Notes under the pieces: generated by a model
Database searches by the model: none
What the model saw: only the letters and a program-made list of their open reading frames with translations
What the model was told of the DNA's origin: nothing
Shown here: in pieces, positions 37,909 to 51,255 of the stretch
Layout: every line of letters starts with the position of its first letter
Numbering within the stretch: the first letter of the stretch is position 1
Program-made: the position numbers and the translations under genes
Assembly (NCBI GenBank): GCA_000773965.1
Contig: JRUP01000026.1
Location: 221,146-285,145 of the forward strand
DNA: 64,000 bases
Reading direction: 5' to 3'
DNA from: Enterobacter cancerogenus
GTDB taxonomy: Bacteria; Pseudomonadota; Gammaproteobacteria; Enterobacterales; Enterobacteriaceae

Positions 37909-38291
37909 GAGGCCATTTCCGCTCGCAGATTCACCTGCAGATCGGTAAAGTCCAGCGCCAGTTCCTGGCCGAACTCTTCAGACACATCATCTTCTTCATC
38001 AAAGAACCAGTTGAGTTCAACCTTCTGGCCTTTCTGCGCCAGCTGATTGAACAGATCAAACAGGCTGAACAGCATTTTGGTACTGGAGCTGTTGAAATAG
38101 CGCAGGGCGATATTGGCTTCGATCTGGCCGCTTTGTGCGGGCTGCCAGCTTTCCAGCGCATCCAGCAACGGACGGTAGAAGGCGGCGGCGTTTTCCGGCC
38201 AGGATTCTCCGCGCAGGGAAAACTGACCGCTTTCGAAGTCAAAATTGACCTCGGGAGTGCTTTCTGTGGCAGCAATAACAAGGTTTTGCAT
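37905..38291 (-). CDS. siaC: SiaC, DUF1987 phospho-switch protein
   Basis: 128 residues from ATG 38291 (MQNLVIAATE); a longer reading frame runs into siaB and is rejected. SiaC-family marks are PEVNFDFESG near the N-terminus and YFNSSSTKML, where Thr71 matches the threonine that SiaB phosphorylates in Pseudomonas. Unphosphorylated SiaC should activate SiaD. It lies 7 bp after siaB and overlaps siaD by 4 bp. Confidence 0.85.
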   Translation of the reverse strand: MQNLVIAATESTPEVNFDFESGQFSLRGESWPENAAAFYRPLLDALESWQPAQSGQIEANIALRYFNSSSTKMLFSLFDLFNQLAQKGQKVELNWFFDEEDDVSEEFGQELALDFTDLQVNLRAEMAS

Positions 38292-38298
38292 AAACAAT

Positions 38299-38850
38299 TC
38301 AATCCTGGTGAATGGTGGCTTTGAGCCAAAACGTGGCGTAACCACTGGACTCCAGCGGACGCAGTTCATACTCCAGCGGTTCACTGACATCACGGGCAAG
38401 TGTCAGTAATCCTATGTTGGCCCCTTTGCTTGTGGCAGGGCTCTCAGCTCGCAGACCTACGCGGTATGCTTGTTTGATCTCTTCATTGCTCATGGTACGC
38501 AGCAAATCCAGCCAGTAACGCAGCTGCTCACAGGCGACTTCATCGACCTGATTGCTGCTTTCCAGCACGTAGTTGTCGCCATCTACGCGCAGCGTAACGG
38601 TGCCGAAGCGAAAATCCTGCTCGGCGTGGTTCATGACGCGGCTATCCTGCGAATAACGCAGGATATTCTGTACGATTTCAACAAAGCTGGAGAACAAGCG
38701 GCGGCGCACTTTCACCGGCGCCTGCTGGTTCTCCAGAAAGACCTTAATCACCTCGCCCATGGCGGTGATGTTCTGCGGCGAGAAGAAGCCAGTATAGTGC
38801 AGTGCAACGCTTTCTGGCGGTACGCGGCTAAGGGTTGAACCTGAGTTCAT
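38299..38850 (-). CDS. siaB: SiaB family protein kinase
   Basis: 183 residues from ATG 38850, 10 bp after the siaA stop; an upstream extension into siaA is rejected. It is a GHKL-like anti-sigma-type kinase: Asn-box segment FVEIVQNILRYS and a glycine-rich KGANIGLL segment. In Pseudomonas SiaB phosphorylates SiaC and so turns SiaD off. The second gene of the operon. Sequence identity to the Pseudomonas protein cannot be measured by eye. Confidence 0.82.
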   Translation of the reverse strand: MNSGSTLSRVPPESVALHYTGFFSPQNITAMGEVIKVFLENQQAPVKVRRRLFSSFVEIVQNILRYSQDSRVMNHAEQDFRFGTVTLRVDGDNYVLESSNQVDEVACEQLRYWLDLLRTMSNEEIKQAYRVGLRAESPATSKGANIGLLTLARDVSEPLEYELRPLESSGYATFWLKATIHQD

Positions 38851-38860
38851 AAGGTGCTCA

Positions 38861-40084
38861 TTAATAACGGAAGCCAAACCAGGTGACGTCATCACGTCGC
38901 GGCTGGTTGCCTTGCCAGTTGAGAAATTCCCGCTCAAAGGTCGCTGACAACTCGTCCATCGGCAGGGTTTGATATTGTGTTACCAGCGTCTGAATGCGCT
39001 TTTTGCCAAACATAATATGGCGTTCACCGCCGGGCTGATCGGTCACGCCATCGGTCATCACCAACAACATATCGCCGGGATGCAGCGTGCGTTGATGTTC
39101 CGGCCAGATGTAATCCTGCGGCGTATCGGTGTAACCCACACCGACGCGATCGGCCTTGAGCGATTCCGCTTCGCCAGCGGCCGGATGTAACAGCGCATGC
39201 ATGCGTGCGCTGGCCCAGCTGAGTTGATGTTGGTGAGTATCAAGGCGTAGCGCGATAGCATCACAGCCGTCATTGGAGAGCGACGTTTGCTGCGTGGCAT
39301 TGAGCTGCCCAAGGGTTTGTTTAATATGACGATTCAGTGATTGCAGCAGATCGGACGGTGCCCGACGGTTTTTCTGCAGCGCGTTTTCCAGCGCGGATTG
39401 CAGGATCACCGTCATAAAGGCACCCGGAATGCCATGGCCGGTGCAGTCGGCAATCAATGCCAGCCAGCCGTGTTCATCCTGATGGAATGCATAATAGTCG
39501 CCGCCCACGCCATCGCGCGGCTGCCAGTGCAGGCACCAGTCATTGAGCTGCTGGGCCATTTGCTGTTTTGAGCGATCAAGCATCGCGTCCTGAATCACGC
39601 GCGCATAATCGATACTCTGCAAAATTTGTTGATGCTGTTGCGCCTGCAAATCGGAGACGGTGCGGATCAAATCGATCCCCAAACCGATGCCGATATAGCG
39701 GCCCTGTTCGGTCAAAATAAATCCGTCGGTGACCGATTTATCACCGGTTGCCACCACCTGATGCGCCACCTGATCCAACTCGGTATCGGCATCAATCACC
39801 AGCGGCTCTTTGTCCATAAAAGCGATGCAGCTTTTGCGGTCATAGAGTTCGCGGAAGAACGGGCGCGTCATCTGTGACAGGAAGATATGGCGGTTGATCA
39901 TGCCAAACGGCGTACCGTTCTCGATCACTGGCAAACCGATCAAATCTTTGTGTTCAGTAAACAGAGCCATGACCGCTGTGTTGTCCATGGCTGGACTGAC
40001 AAACGGCACCTCAATGCACAGCGAACGCGCACGGGAACGGCTCGACAGGGAGTTTAATCCTGCGCGTAAATCAGGCAGCTGCAT
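38861..40084 (-). CDS. siaA: SiaA-like PP2C/SpoIIE phosphatase with CBS-type sensor
   Basis: 407 residues. The C-terminal half (from about 175) is a SpoIIE/PP2C phosphatase: DGVGGDYYA, IADCTGHGIPGAFMT, MTDGVTDQP and RRDDVTW hold the metal-binding Asp residues. The N-terminal 150 residues look like a pair of CBS domains (VMALFTEHKDLIGLPVIENGTPFGMI; second in VTDGFILTEQGRYIGIG). Pseudomonas SiaA has instead a membrane-bound HAMP sensor, so this version would be cytosolic and sense a nucleotide or other ligand. It should dephosphorylate SiaC. First gene of the operon. Confidence 0.82.
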   Translation of the reverse strand: MQLPDLRAGLNSLSSRSRARSLCIEVPFVSPAMDNTAVMALFTEHKDLIGLPVIENGTPFGMINRHIFLSQMTRPFFRELYDRKSCIAFMDKEPLVIDADTELDQVAHQVVATGDKSVTDGFILTEQGRYIGIGLGIDLIRTVSDLQAQQHQQILQSIDYARVIQDAMLDRSKQQMAQQLNDWCLHWQPRDGVGGDYYAFHQDEHGWLALIADCTGHGIPGAFMTVILQSALENALQKNRRAPSDLLQSLNRHIKQTLGQLNATQQTSLSNDGCDAIALRLDTHQHQLSWASARMHALLHPAAGEAESLKADRVGVGYTDTPQDYIWPEHQRTLHPGDMLLVMTDGVTDQPGGERHIMFGKKRIQTLVTQYQTLPMDELSATFEREFLNWQGNQPRRDDVTWFGFRY

Positions 40085-40105
40085 AAGAATTATTCTGGCA
40101 TTGAT

Positions 40106-40160
40106 TAGGATTTATCCTAGATTACTGCACTGCCATGACAGTTTTATGTCACAGCAGTGC
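40106..40160. repeat. Two inverted repeats between chemoreceptor gene and siaA
   Basis: TAGGATTTATCCTA (40106-40119) is a palindrome just before siaA. GCACTGC (40127-40133) pairs with GCAGTGC (40154-40160). The first could be an operator of siaA and loosely resembles an RcsAB box (10 of 14); the second may be an mRNA-end hairpin of the upstream gene, but lacks a T-run. Confidence 0.4.
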
Positions 40161-40186
40161 AATAGAAGAAGAGAAAGCAGGAAAAA

Positions 40187-41509
40187 TTACTCTTCTTTCA
40201 AGGCCTCAGCCACATGACTGATGGCGCGCACCACTTCGCTGGAGCTGCCGCGAATCTCAGAGATCACGCCACCCGCTTCTTTGGCTAACACGACGCCATG
40301 ATCGGCACGTTTCAGGTTCGATTCGATGCCTTTTAACGCTTTTTCGGCGAGAGTGTGGTTGTGCTGCACCATATTCTCGATCTCGGTAGTCGCGCGGTTG
40401 ATGTTTGCCGCCAGCGTGCGCACCTCGTTAGCCACCACGGCAAAACTACGACCGTGCTGACCCGCTCGCGCGGCTTCCACGGCTGCGTTGAGTGCCAGCA
40501 GATTAGTCTGATCGGCAATGCGGCGGATGCTCTCGACAATCGCACCAATGCGGTCTGAGGATTCGCTGAGGTTACTGATATCGCCGGAAATACCGTGAAG
40601 TTCGCCCGCCAGTTCATTGAAGGTTTGCACACTGTTTTCAATCACCGTGGCACCGAGGCGCGTGCTTTCGCTGGTTTGCAGCGCCGTTTGATACGCCTGT
40701 TGTGCCGCCTCGCGCTCCAGATGGTTCTTCTCCACCTGTGCAGTCACATCGGTGGCGAATTTCACCACTTTGTACAGTTCGCCCGCTTCGTTGAACACCG
40801 GGTTATAAGTGGCACGCAGCCACACGGTGCGACCCAGCTTGTTGACGCGCTCAAACTGGCCGGAGATAAATTCGCCCTGATTCAGTTTGTGCCAGAAGCG
40901 GCGATACTCGTCACTGTTGCGCATCTGCGGCGGGCAGAACTGACTGTGATGGACGCCAATCACCTCATCGCTGCGATAACCCATGGTTTTGAGGAAATTG
41001 TCATTGGTCATCAGCACTTCGCCTTTGAGGTTAAAGGCGATGACCGCCATCGAACGCTCAATGGCGGTGGTCATGGCGCGCTGCTCTTGCGCATCAATAA
41101 TCCGTGCGGTGATATCACTCGCCAGCTTAACGATTTTAATCACCCGGCCGCTGCGATCCTGCACCGGCACATAGTTAGCCTCCAGCCAGATGGGACGGCT
41201 GTGTTTGGCAACGCGCAGGAATTTATCGCTGAAGCCTTCGCCCCGGTTCAGGCGGCGCCAGAAATCGCGATACTGCGGGGATTGGACTAAATCAGCCGTA
41301 CAGAACATGCTGTGATGCTGGCCGGCAATCTCCTTCAGCGTGTATCCCATGCGCTCCAGAAACAGTTCATTGGCGGTGAGAATGTGGCCTTCCGGCGTAA
41401 ACTCAACCATTGCAATCGCCTCCTGCAACGAGCTGAGCGTGGCGCTGCTGCGAGCGCGCTTCTGCCACGCCAGGCGTGACAGGATTCCCGATGTAATAGT
41501 GCTAAACAT
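40187..41509 (-). CDS. Soluble PAS-PAS chemoreceptor, BdlA-like
   Basis: 440 residues without membrane helices. Two PAS domains (about 25-140 and 147-265), each with a YRDFW or YRRFW segment typical of the family, then an MCP signalling domain with the hairpin tip [21 protein letters not shown]. Domain order equals BdlA of Pseudomonas, a cytosolic receptor needed for biofilm dispersal. It lies 102 bp upstream of siaA in the same direction, so both may respond to the same cue. No pentapeptide tether is seen at the C-terminus. Confidence 0.85.
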   Translation of the reverse strand: MFSTITSGILSRLAWQKRARSSATLSSLQEAIAMVEFTPEGHILTANELFLERMGYTLKEIAGQHHSMFCTADLVQSPQYRDFWRRLNRGEGFSDKFLRVAKHSRPIWLEANYVPVQDRSGRVIKIVKLASDITARIIDAQEQRAMTTAIERSMAVIAFNLKGEVLMTNDNFLKTMGYRSDEVIGVHHSQFCPPQMRNSDEYRRFWHKLNQGEFISGQFERVNKLGRTVWLRATYNPVFNEAGELYKVVKFATDVTAQVEKNHLEREAAQQAYQTALQTSESTRLGATVIENSVQTFNELAGELHGISGDISNLSESSDRIGAIVESIRRIADQTNLLALNAAVEAARAGQHGRSFAVVANEVRTLAANINRATTEIENMVQHNHTLAEKALKGIESNLKRADHGVVLAKEAGGVISEIRGSSSEVVRAISHVAEALKEE

Positions 41510-41664
41510 GGTGGACCTTATAATTGGAATTTGTCGTCAAATCGGTTATCGGCGGGTGCGGTTAAAAATTCACCACTAAAGTTGGTAGTTGCAGAGATTT
41601 TTTACCGGATGGTCTGAAGGTTGCTGTAAAAGCCAGCAGTCAGCGAATTTTTGCTGAAAAGCGT

Positions 41665-41693
41665 TTGACGGTGCGGCCTGAGTAGGGTTTAAT
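41665..41693 (+). promoter_or_regulatory. Promoter of tRNA-Phe
   Basis: TTGACG (-35, 41665-41670) and TTTAAT (-10, 41688-41693) with a 17-bp spacer, followed by a GC-rich GCGCCCC discriminator typical of stringently controlled tRNA promoters. Confidence 0.8.
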
Positions 41694-41703
41694 GCGCCCC
41701 GTT

Positions 41704-41779
41704 GCCCGGATAGCTCAGTCGGTAGAGCAGGGGATTGAAAATCCCCGTGTCCGTGGTTCGATTCCGCGTCCGGGCACCA
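41704..41779 (+). tRNA. pheV: tRNA-Phe (GAA)
   Basis: 76 nt with encoded CCA end. Acceptor arms GCCCGGA and TCCGGGC pair fully; the anticodon loop is TTGAAAA with GAA; the T loop is TTCGATT. It differs by only a few bases from E. coli tRNA-Phe. tRNA-Phe 3' ends are common integration sites for conjugative islands, and the sequence to the right is accessory in character. Confidence 0.97.
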
Positions 41780-41906
41780 TACATCGAAGCACACTGGTTA
41801 GAAGTGAGATCTCTAACGGGTGTCTAAACGAAGGTGGTGTTCAAAGCAACGGTGACTGCATGTGTAGATGCATCATCCAAGGTTGAACGTAAAAGCCTTC
41901 AAGAAA

Positions 41907-41934
41907 GGGTATCAGTTCGCGCTGATGCCCTTTT
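41907..41934 (+). terminator. Terminator downstream of tRNA-Phe
   Basis: A 9-bp stem GGGTATCAG / CTGATGCCC (one G-T pair), loop TTCGCG, then TTTT. It ends the tRNA transcript about 130 bp past the mature 3' end. Confidence 0.7.
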
Positions 41935-42267
41935 CTCGTTGGCGTAAATAATTGCAATCATTGTCGCATCTGTCAACAAAACCCTGAGTTTCGGCAGGTT
42001 CACAAATCTCATTCCCAACCTCTCCCCCGCTAAATGACACAGCGTATTTACCATTCAGCTACCGCGATAGTATGGCCACATGGTTCTAAGCTCATATCGC
42101 AGTAGCCGTATTGATCACCAGAGCTATAACGGCGCTTCACTTCTGAATAAACCAGTTAATGCTCACACTTTTAATGCATACGTTGTCTAATTTGTTATCT
42201 TTTAATTTACTATAAGGTTTCTAAATCATTAAAGCGGTTTTAGATTTAAAGCCTTAAAGGAAACCAC
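41935..42267. other. Intergenic region before bglG
   Basis: About 330 bp, AT-rich toward the bglG side. It should hold the bglG promoter. I see no RAT element in front of bglG, no att duplicate of the tRNA end and no credible ORF. Confidence 0.6.
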
Positions 42268-43131
42268 ATGAAAATCAAAAAGATATTAAACAATAACGTT
42301 GTGGTGGTTTTAGATAGTAGCGGTAAAGAACAGGTAGTAATGGGCTGTGGACTTGCTTTTAAGAAACGCACAGGCGAAATGCTAGATCCTCAACTAGTAG
42401 AGAAGGTGTTCGCACTGCAAAGCGATGCATTAACCTCAAGGCTTAGTGAGCTGCTTTCAGAGATTCCTCTTGAGGTGATCACTACTAGCGAAATGATTAT
42501 CGCCGCTGCACGTCAGCAGTTAGGTCAGCCGCTCCATGAAAGCCTTTCAATTGCGTTGTGCGATCATTGCCATTTTGCAATTCAGCGACACCAACAGGGA
42601 ATCCCAATTCGGAATGTGCTGAAGTGGGAAATCAAAACACTGTACCCAAAAGAATTTGCGATTGGTTTATCGGCACTGACAATAATTCACCAGCGACTTG
42701 GTATTGGATTACCTGAAGATGAGGCGGGATTTATTGCTCTGCATCTGGTGAATGCTCAGTTGGGTAGTGATTTCTCTGATGTCTCTCATGTTACTCAGTT
42801 TATGCAGGAGATTTTGCACATAGTTAAATACCGTCTGCAACTTGATTACCAAACTGACAGCCTGAGCTATAACCGCTTTGTGAGCCACCTGAAGTTTTTT
42901 GCTCAACGCATGCTTGGGAAGCGCGGCGTATACAGCGAGGATGAATCTTTACATAACGTGGTAAGAGAGAGATATCCGCTGGCTTACCAGTGCGCGATGA
43001 AAATTGATCAGCACACACAGCAAAAATATCATTACGCTCTTTCCGCTGAAGAAAGGATGTTTCTCACCATTCATATTGAGCGGGTGCGAAAAGAGACGCT
43101 GGCATTGCAGGAAGATGCAGACGAAGCGTGA
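42268..43131 (+). CDS. bglG: BglG/LicT family transcription antiterminator
   Basis: 287 residues. N-terminal CAT RNA-binding domain (MKIKKILNNNVVVVLD, then GLAFKKRTGE) followed by two PTS regulation domains with conserved His residues (CDHCHFAIQRH, IALHLVN; FVSHLKFF, TIHIERV). BglG-type proteins bind RAT RNA and block terminators when the inducing sugar is imported; BglF phosphorylates PRD1 to turn them off. Two RATs lie in the convergent operon downstream. AAAGGAAA precedes the start. Confidence 0.93.
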   Translation: MKIKKILNNNVVVVLDSSGKEQVVMGCGLAFKKRTGEMLDPQLVEKVFALQSDALTSRLSELLSEIPLEVITTSEMIIAAARQQLGQPLHESLSIALCDHCHFAIQRHQQGIPIRNVLKWEIKTLYPKEFAIGLSALTIIHQRLGIGLPEDEAGFIALHLVNAQLGSDFSDVSHVTQFMQEILHIVKYRLQLDYQTDSLSYNRFVSHLKFFAQRMLGKRGVYSEDESLHNVVRERYPLAYQCAMKIDQHTQQKYHYALSAEERMFLTIHIERVRKETLALQEDADEA

Positions 43132-43161
43132 AATCGGGCGCAGCAGCGCCCGACAATGTCG

Positions 43162-46431
<3,270 letters not shown>

Positions 46432-46450
46432 TTATTCCTCCCGCTGTAAT

Positions 46451-46523
46451 AAAAAAACCTGAACGCCTCTCTGCCGCAACAGAGAGTTCGCTCAGGTTTT
46501 GCCTGCTTGACCAGTCACAATCC
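46451..46523 (-). promoter_or_regulatory. RAT antiterminator plus terminator before bglF
   Basis: On the minus strand GGATTGTGACTGGTC...GCAGGCAAAACC (46523-46495) closely fits the BglG-type RAT consensus. It overlaps the left arm of a terminator (ACCTGA-GCG ... CAGGT, then seven T at 46457-46451). Binding of BglG would prevent the terminator and let transcription reach bglF. The element sits between the glycosidase gene and bglF, inside the operon. Confidence 0.9.
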
Positions 46524-46546
46524 TGTGATTTAATATCTTTCCCGTT

Positions 46547-48190
46547 TTAATTGTGCGTCAGAATTAATACCGCTGGCTGACCAATCAATTCGTCGGGTTT
46601 ATTGCCATCAATCCATTCATAGCCTTTCATATCCCATTCTCCACCATCTATGCGTTTACCGGTTTGAGTAGCAAGCCATGTGCGTTTAAATTTAAGCATG
46701 CTGTATTCCGGCGTCAGATGGCCTTTAACGTCATCCGCGTCAGCGGGCAGATAAAATACAATCTCTTTCTTGTCATTAATCAGAGACCAGGTCGAAAAAT
46801 GGAAGCGATGCGGCTTCCATGTTTTCAATGGATAATTACCCATAAATTCACTGAATACCTTTTGATACACCATATTCGGTTGCTTTTCTTTCGGCAATTT
46901 TTGTGGTTCGTAGTTTAATTCAAACCACGAAGTGTTTTGCCAGTAATGGGTAGTGTAGGCACCATTGAAATATATCTGGTAATTGCGATCGAGACAGGCT
47001 TCTGCCGAGTTGAATGCGCCACTAAAAATACGATGCGTAGTGGTTTCATAGCAACCATTTTCAATATTGTGCACCGGTTTGTCCGGATGTAGTCGATTGA
47101 GGTCTTCGGTCTTTTTCGCGATATCCGGGGCCCATTCCTGAATTGAGATGTAGTCCAGATTTGATGCCAGATAAGGTGACTCGGCATAGATAAAATCATG
47201 CAGCGTGACTAAATGCTCTCTTGGGTCCAGCTTGCGAATAATATCAATTCGATCGTTGATGAACTGCGCGTTGGCGTGGTTGTAATCCATCGCCTCCTTG
47301 GAAACATCCCAAATTATGTTGTTAAATCCACTGTAACGATTGATGACATAATTAAAATAGCGTAACTCTTCTTTACTACCCAACGCTGGCCAGTTAACAC
47401 CTTTGTTCCAAACGTAAATCATCAAATGCGCTTCAATGCCCTGATTATTTAGATGCGCAATTTTTTCATCTAACTTTTTAAAGTAATCAACATTGAGCGC
47501 GCTATAGTCAGGTTTGTCATTAGTTCCGAGGAACGGAAAAATCTCTGTTTTATTGAAGTTGTATTTTGGATCAAGATCTTTGGTCGCCCAAGAGTTCTTA
47601 TTTGAAGAGCCATAAGCATAAACATTCATTAATACCTGGTTGAATCCACCTTGTTTAATATAATCCACAATTGATTTTGTCTGAGTCAACGAATTATCTT
47701 TTTGGTCCAGGCTGAATAACCAATCCAGCTCGTAGGCCTGCGGATTGTATACATCACCATTTTCATAGGTAAAGGTCTTGCGCGTCGCTTTATCGACCAT
47801 AACTTTACCGCGAGAGTTGGCTTCCGTGATCTGCACACTGCCGCTGCGCCCATTCAAATCAGGCAAGCTACTCTCAATTTTATAGCGCCATTCACCACTT
47901 TCAGGTAGAGAGACGCGGCTGACAAAGTCATTACCGCCGTTATAAAACAGAACCGATCGGTAGGTCTTTCCGCTCTTGGTATGAGTAAAAATTGCCGTAG
48001 TTTCAACATCAAATGGTTGCTGGTTTTTTGTGGCAGTTTCAAAGATAAAATCGCCGGTTTGCCATTTATGCAGTGTAGTTGGCAAGTTTTCTGCAGCGGC
48101 AGAACTCGCTGACCAAGCCATAACAGATAATGCAATAAGCGAGACCGAAAGTGATTTCACCTTAAACATAAAATTAGTATTAACGTTCAT
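46547..48190 (-). CDS. Exported apiosidase-like glycoside hydrolase (DUF5060/DUF4038)
   Basis: 547 residues from ATG 48190 (MNVNTNFMF). Signal peptide ends ASSAAAE. Residues about 30-115 form an Ig-like DUF5060 domain (HKWQTGDFIFE to RSGSVQ); the rest is a TIM barrel of the DUF4038 / apiosidase-like group. Acidic candidates are in IIWDVSKEAM and VHNIENGCYE. Family GH140, with this fold, removes apiose in pectin. The gene lies 33 bp after bglH and ahead of the second RAT, so it belongs to the bgl operon, unlike E. coli bgl. Periplasmic; substrate not proven. Confidence 0.78.
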   Translation of the reverse strand: MNVNTNFMFKVKSLSVSLIALSVMAWSASSAAAENLPTTLHKWQTGDFIFETATKNQQPFDVETTAIFTHTKSGKTYRSVLFYNGGNDFVSRVSLPESGEWRYKIESSLPDLNGRSGSVQITEANSRGKVMVDKATRKTFTYENGDVYNPQAYELDWLFSLDQKDNSLTQTKSIVDYIKQGGFNQVLMNVYAYGSSNKNSWATKDLDPKYNFNKTEIFPFLGTNDKPDYSALNVDYFKKLDEKIAHLNNQGIEAHLMIYVWNKGVNWPALGSKEELRYFNYVINRYSGFNNIIWDVSKEAMDYNHANAQFINDRIDIIRKLDPREHLVTLHDFIYAESPYLASNLDYISIQEWAPDIAKKTEDLNRLHPDKPVHNIENGCYETTTHRIFSGAFNSAEACLDRNYQIYFNGAYTTHYWQNTSWFELNYEPQKLPKEKQPNMVYQKVFSEFMGNYPLKTWKPHRFHFSTWSLINDKKEIVFYLPADADDVKGHLTPEYSMLKFKRTWLATQTGKRIDGGEWDMKGYEWIDGNKPDELIGQPAVLILTHN

Positions 48191-48222
48191 CTTCCAACCT
48201 TTAATTAATTTACAGGAAATGG

Positions 48223-49944
<1,722 letters not shown>

Positions 49945-50120
49945 TCATGCGATAACGTATTCGTTAATTCAATTTCAGGCCAGCGTTGGATTATCGTTAT
50001 GTGATTTGAATCGTGTTTTGGGCTATGAAGTGCTTCTGGATTTCAGCATAGATTGAGCTCTGGTCAGAGCAGCTTTATCGTAATGTCTAAAACGCAAACC
50101 AGACATGAAAGCGGAAATTA

Positions 50121-50136
50121 TGCGATCTGGATCATA
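50121..50136. promoter_or_regulatory. Possible CRP site between bglH and the lactonase gene
   Basis: TGCGATCTGGATCATA matches 8 of 10 CRP core bases. A weaker match (TGTGATTTGAATCGTG) is at 50000-50015. CRP control of bgl promoters is well known in E. coli; here it is a prediction. Confidence 0.4.
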
Positions 50137-50195
50137 AAAAATGGCTCGATAAGAAGGGGTTTGTAGTTGCTGCTTGAGTTTGGCTGATGAGATTG

Positions 50196-50222
50196 TTATG
50201 TATACGTTAACGTCTACATTAA
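50196..50222. promoter_or_regulatory. Two overlapping GTATAC operators upstream of lactonase gene
   Basis: TTATGTATACGTTAA (centre 50202.5) overlaps TTAACGTCTACATTAA (centre 50214.5), 16-42 bp before the start codon. Both fit the palindrome TAAyGTATACrTTA seen at the other two promoters of this cluster. FCD-type GntR proteins bind sites of this shape, so the product of 52250-52966 is the likely binder. Confidence 0.65.
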
Positions 50223-50237
50223 TAAGCGAGAAATATC

Positions 50238-51230
50238 GTGGATTATGCTCTTAAGTCTGTCGGCGAGGGTTTGATGCGCCCGGAATCCGTCGTGACACAT
50301 CGTTCCGGCTACGTTTTTGCTGCTAACTGGCGTGATGCTGGCGGCATTTCGGTCATCACTCCTGATGGTAGGACCCTGAATCATCTCAGCAAAAGCAGCG
50401 ATTTTGTTGTCCGACCAAATGGTATCGCTTTGGAGCAAGGTGGCAGCTTTTTACTTGCGCATCTTGGGCAGGAAGATGGCGGCTTATTTCGTCTTCATCC
50501 TGACGGTACACTTTCAACAGTCTTAGCTGAAGTAGATGGTATCGCGCTGCCCCCCTCGAACTTTCCATTGATTGATGCTCGCGGCAGAATTTGGCTCAGT
50601 GTTTCAACGCGTATCTCACCTCGCGCTGACGATTATCGTAAAAACGCGTGCAGTGGATTTATCGTCCTGATCGAGGGCAACTGCGCACGCATCGTGGCGG
50701 ATAACCTGGGTTATACCAACGAGATGGCACTTTCCCCTGATGGACGCTTCCTGTACGTCAACGAGACGTTTGGTCGGCGGCTAACGCGTTTTACCATCGA
50801 GGAAAATGGCGATATCAGCGACAAAAGCGTTGTTGCCGAGTTTGGCGCAGGCGATTACCCGGACGGCTTGACGTTGGACGTTGAGGGTAATTTCCTCGTG
50901 ACTAGCATCGTATCCAACCGCGTGATTCGCATTGATGCGTCTGGCAAACGTGAAGTGCTGATGCAAGGCAGCTATCAGGAGCATATTGATTGGGCGGAAG
51001 CCGCCTACCAGAGTGGTTCGATGGGACGCCCTCATCTTGATCAGGTCAAAAGTGATTCACTGAAAAATATCTCCAGCCTGGCGCTGGGTGGGAAAGATCA
51101 CCAAACTGCCTATTTAGGATGTTTGTTAGGTGAAAATCTCGCGACCTTCGCTTACGAGCACAAAGGAATCATCCCGGTGCATTACGACTTTGATATTGCG
51201 CCTCTGCTGACTCAATTGAACCTGTACTAA
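50238..51230 (+). CDS. SMP-30/gluconolactonase-like protein
   Basis: 330 residues, GTG start. Six-bladed beta-propeller of the SMP-30/gluconolaconase/LRE family: repeated LSPDGRFLYV-type blades, metal-type residues in RPESVV, GYTNEMALSPDG and GDYPDGLTLD. Such enzymes open sugar lactones made by aldose dehydrogenases. It is first of a plus-strand group with a Gfo/Idh/MocA dehydrogenase and a GntR regulator. The following gap is 25 bp. Substrate not determined. Confidence 0.85.
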   Translation: MDYALKSVGEGLMRPESVVTHRSGYVFAANWRDAGGISVITPDGRTLNHLSKSSDFVVRPNGIALEQGGSFLLAHLGQEDGGLFRLHPDGTLSTVLAEVDGIALPPSNFPLIDARGRIWLSVSTRISPRADDYRKNACSGFIVLIEGNCARIVADNLGYTNEMALSPDGRFLYVNETFGRRLTRFTIEENGDISDKSVVAEFGAGDYPDGLTLDVEGNFLVTSIVSNRVIRIDASGKREVLMQGSYQEHIDWAEAAYQSGSMGRPHLDQVKSDSLKNISSLALGGKDHQTAYLGCLLGENLATFAYEHKGIIPVHYDFDIAPLLTQLNLY

Positions 51231-51255
51231 CCGCGACCACGCCGGAGTTATTGCC

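Noticed and set aside
37908-38399. Longer N-terminus for SiaC and SiaB from upstream in-frame starts
   Set aside because: The added residues are shadows of the overlapping upstream genes; internal ATGs at 38291 and 38850 fit gene spacing and family starts.
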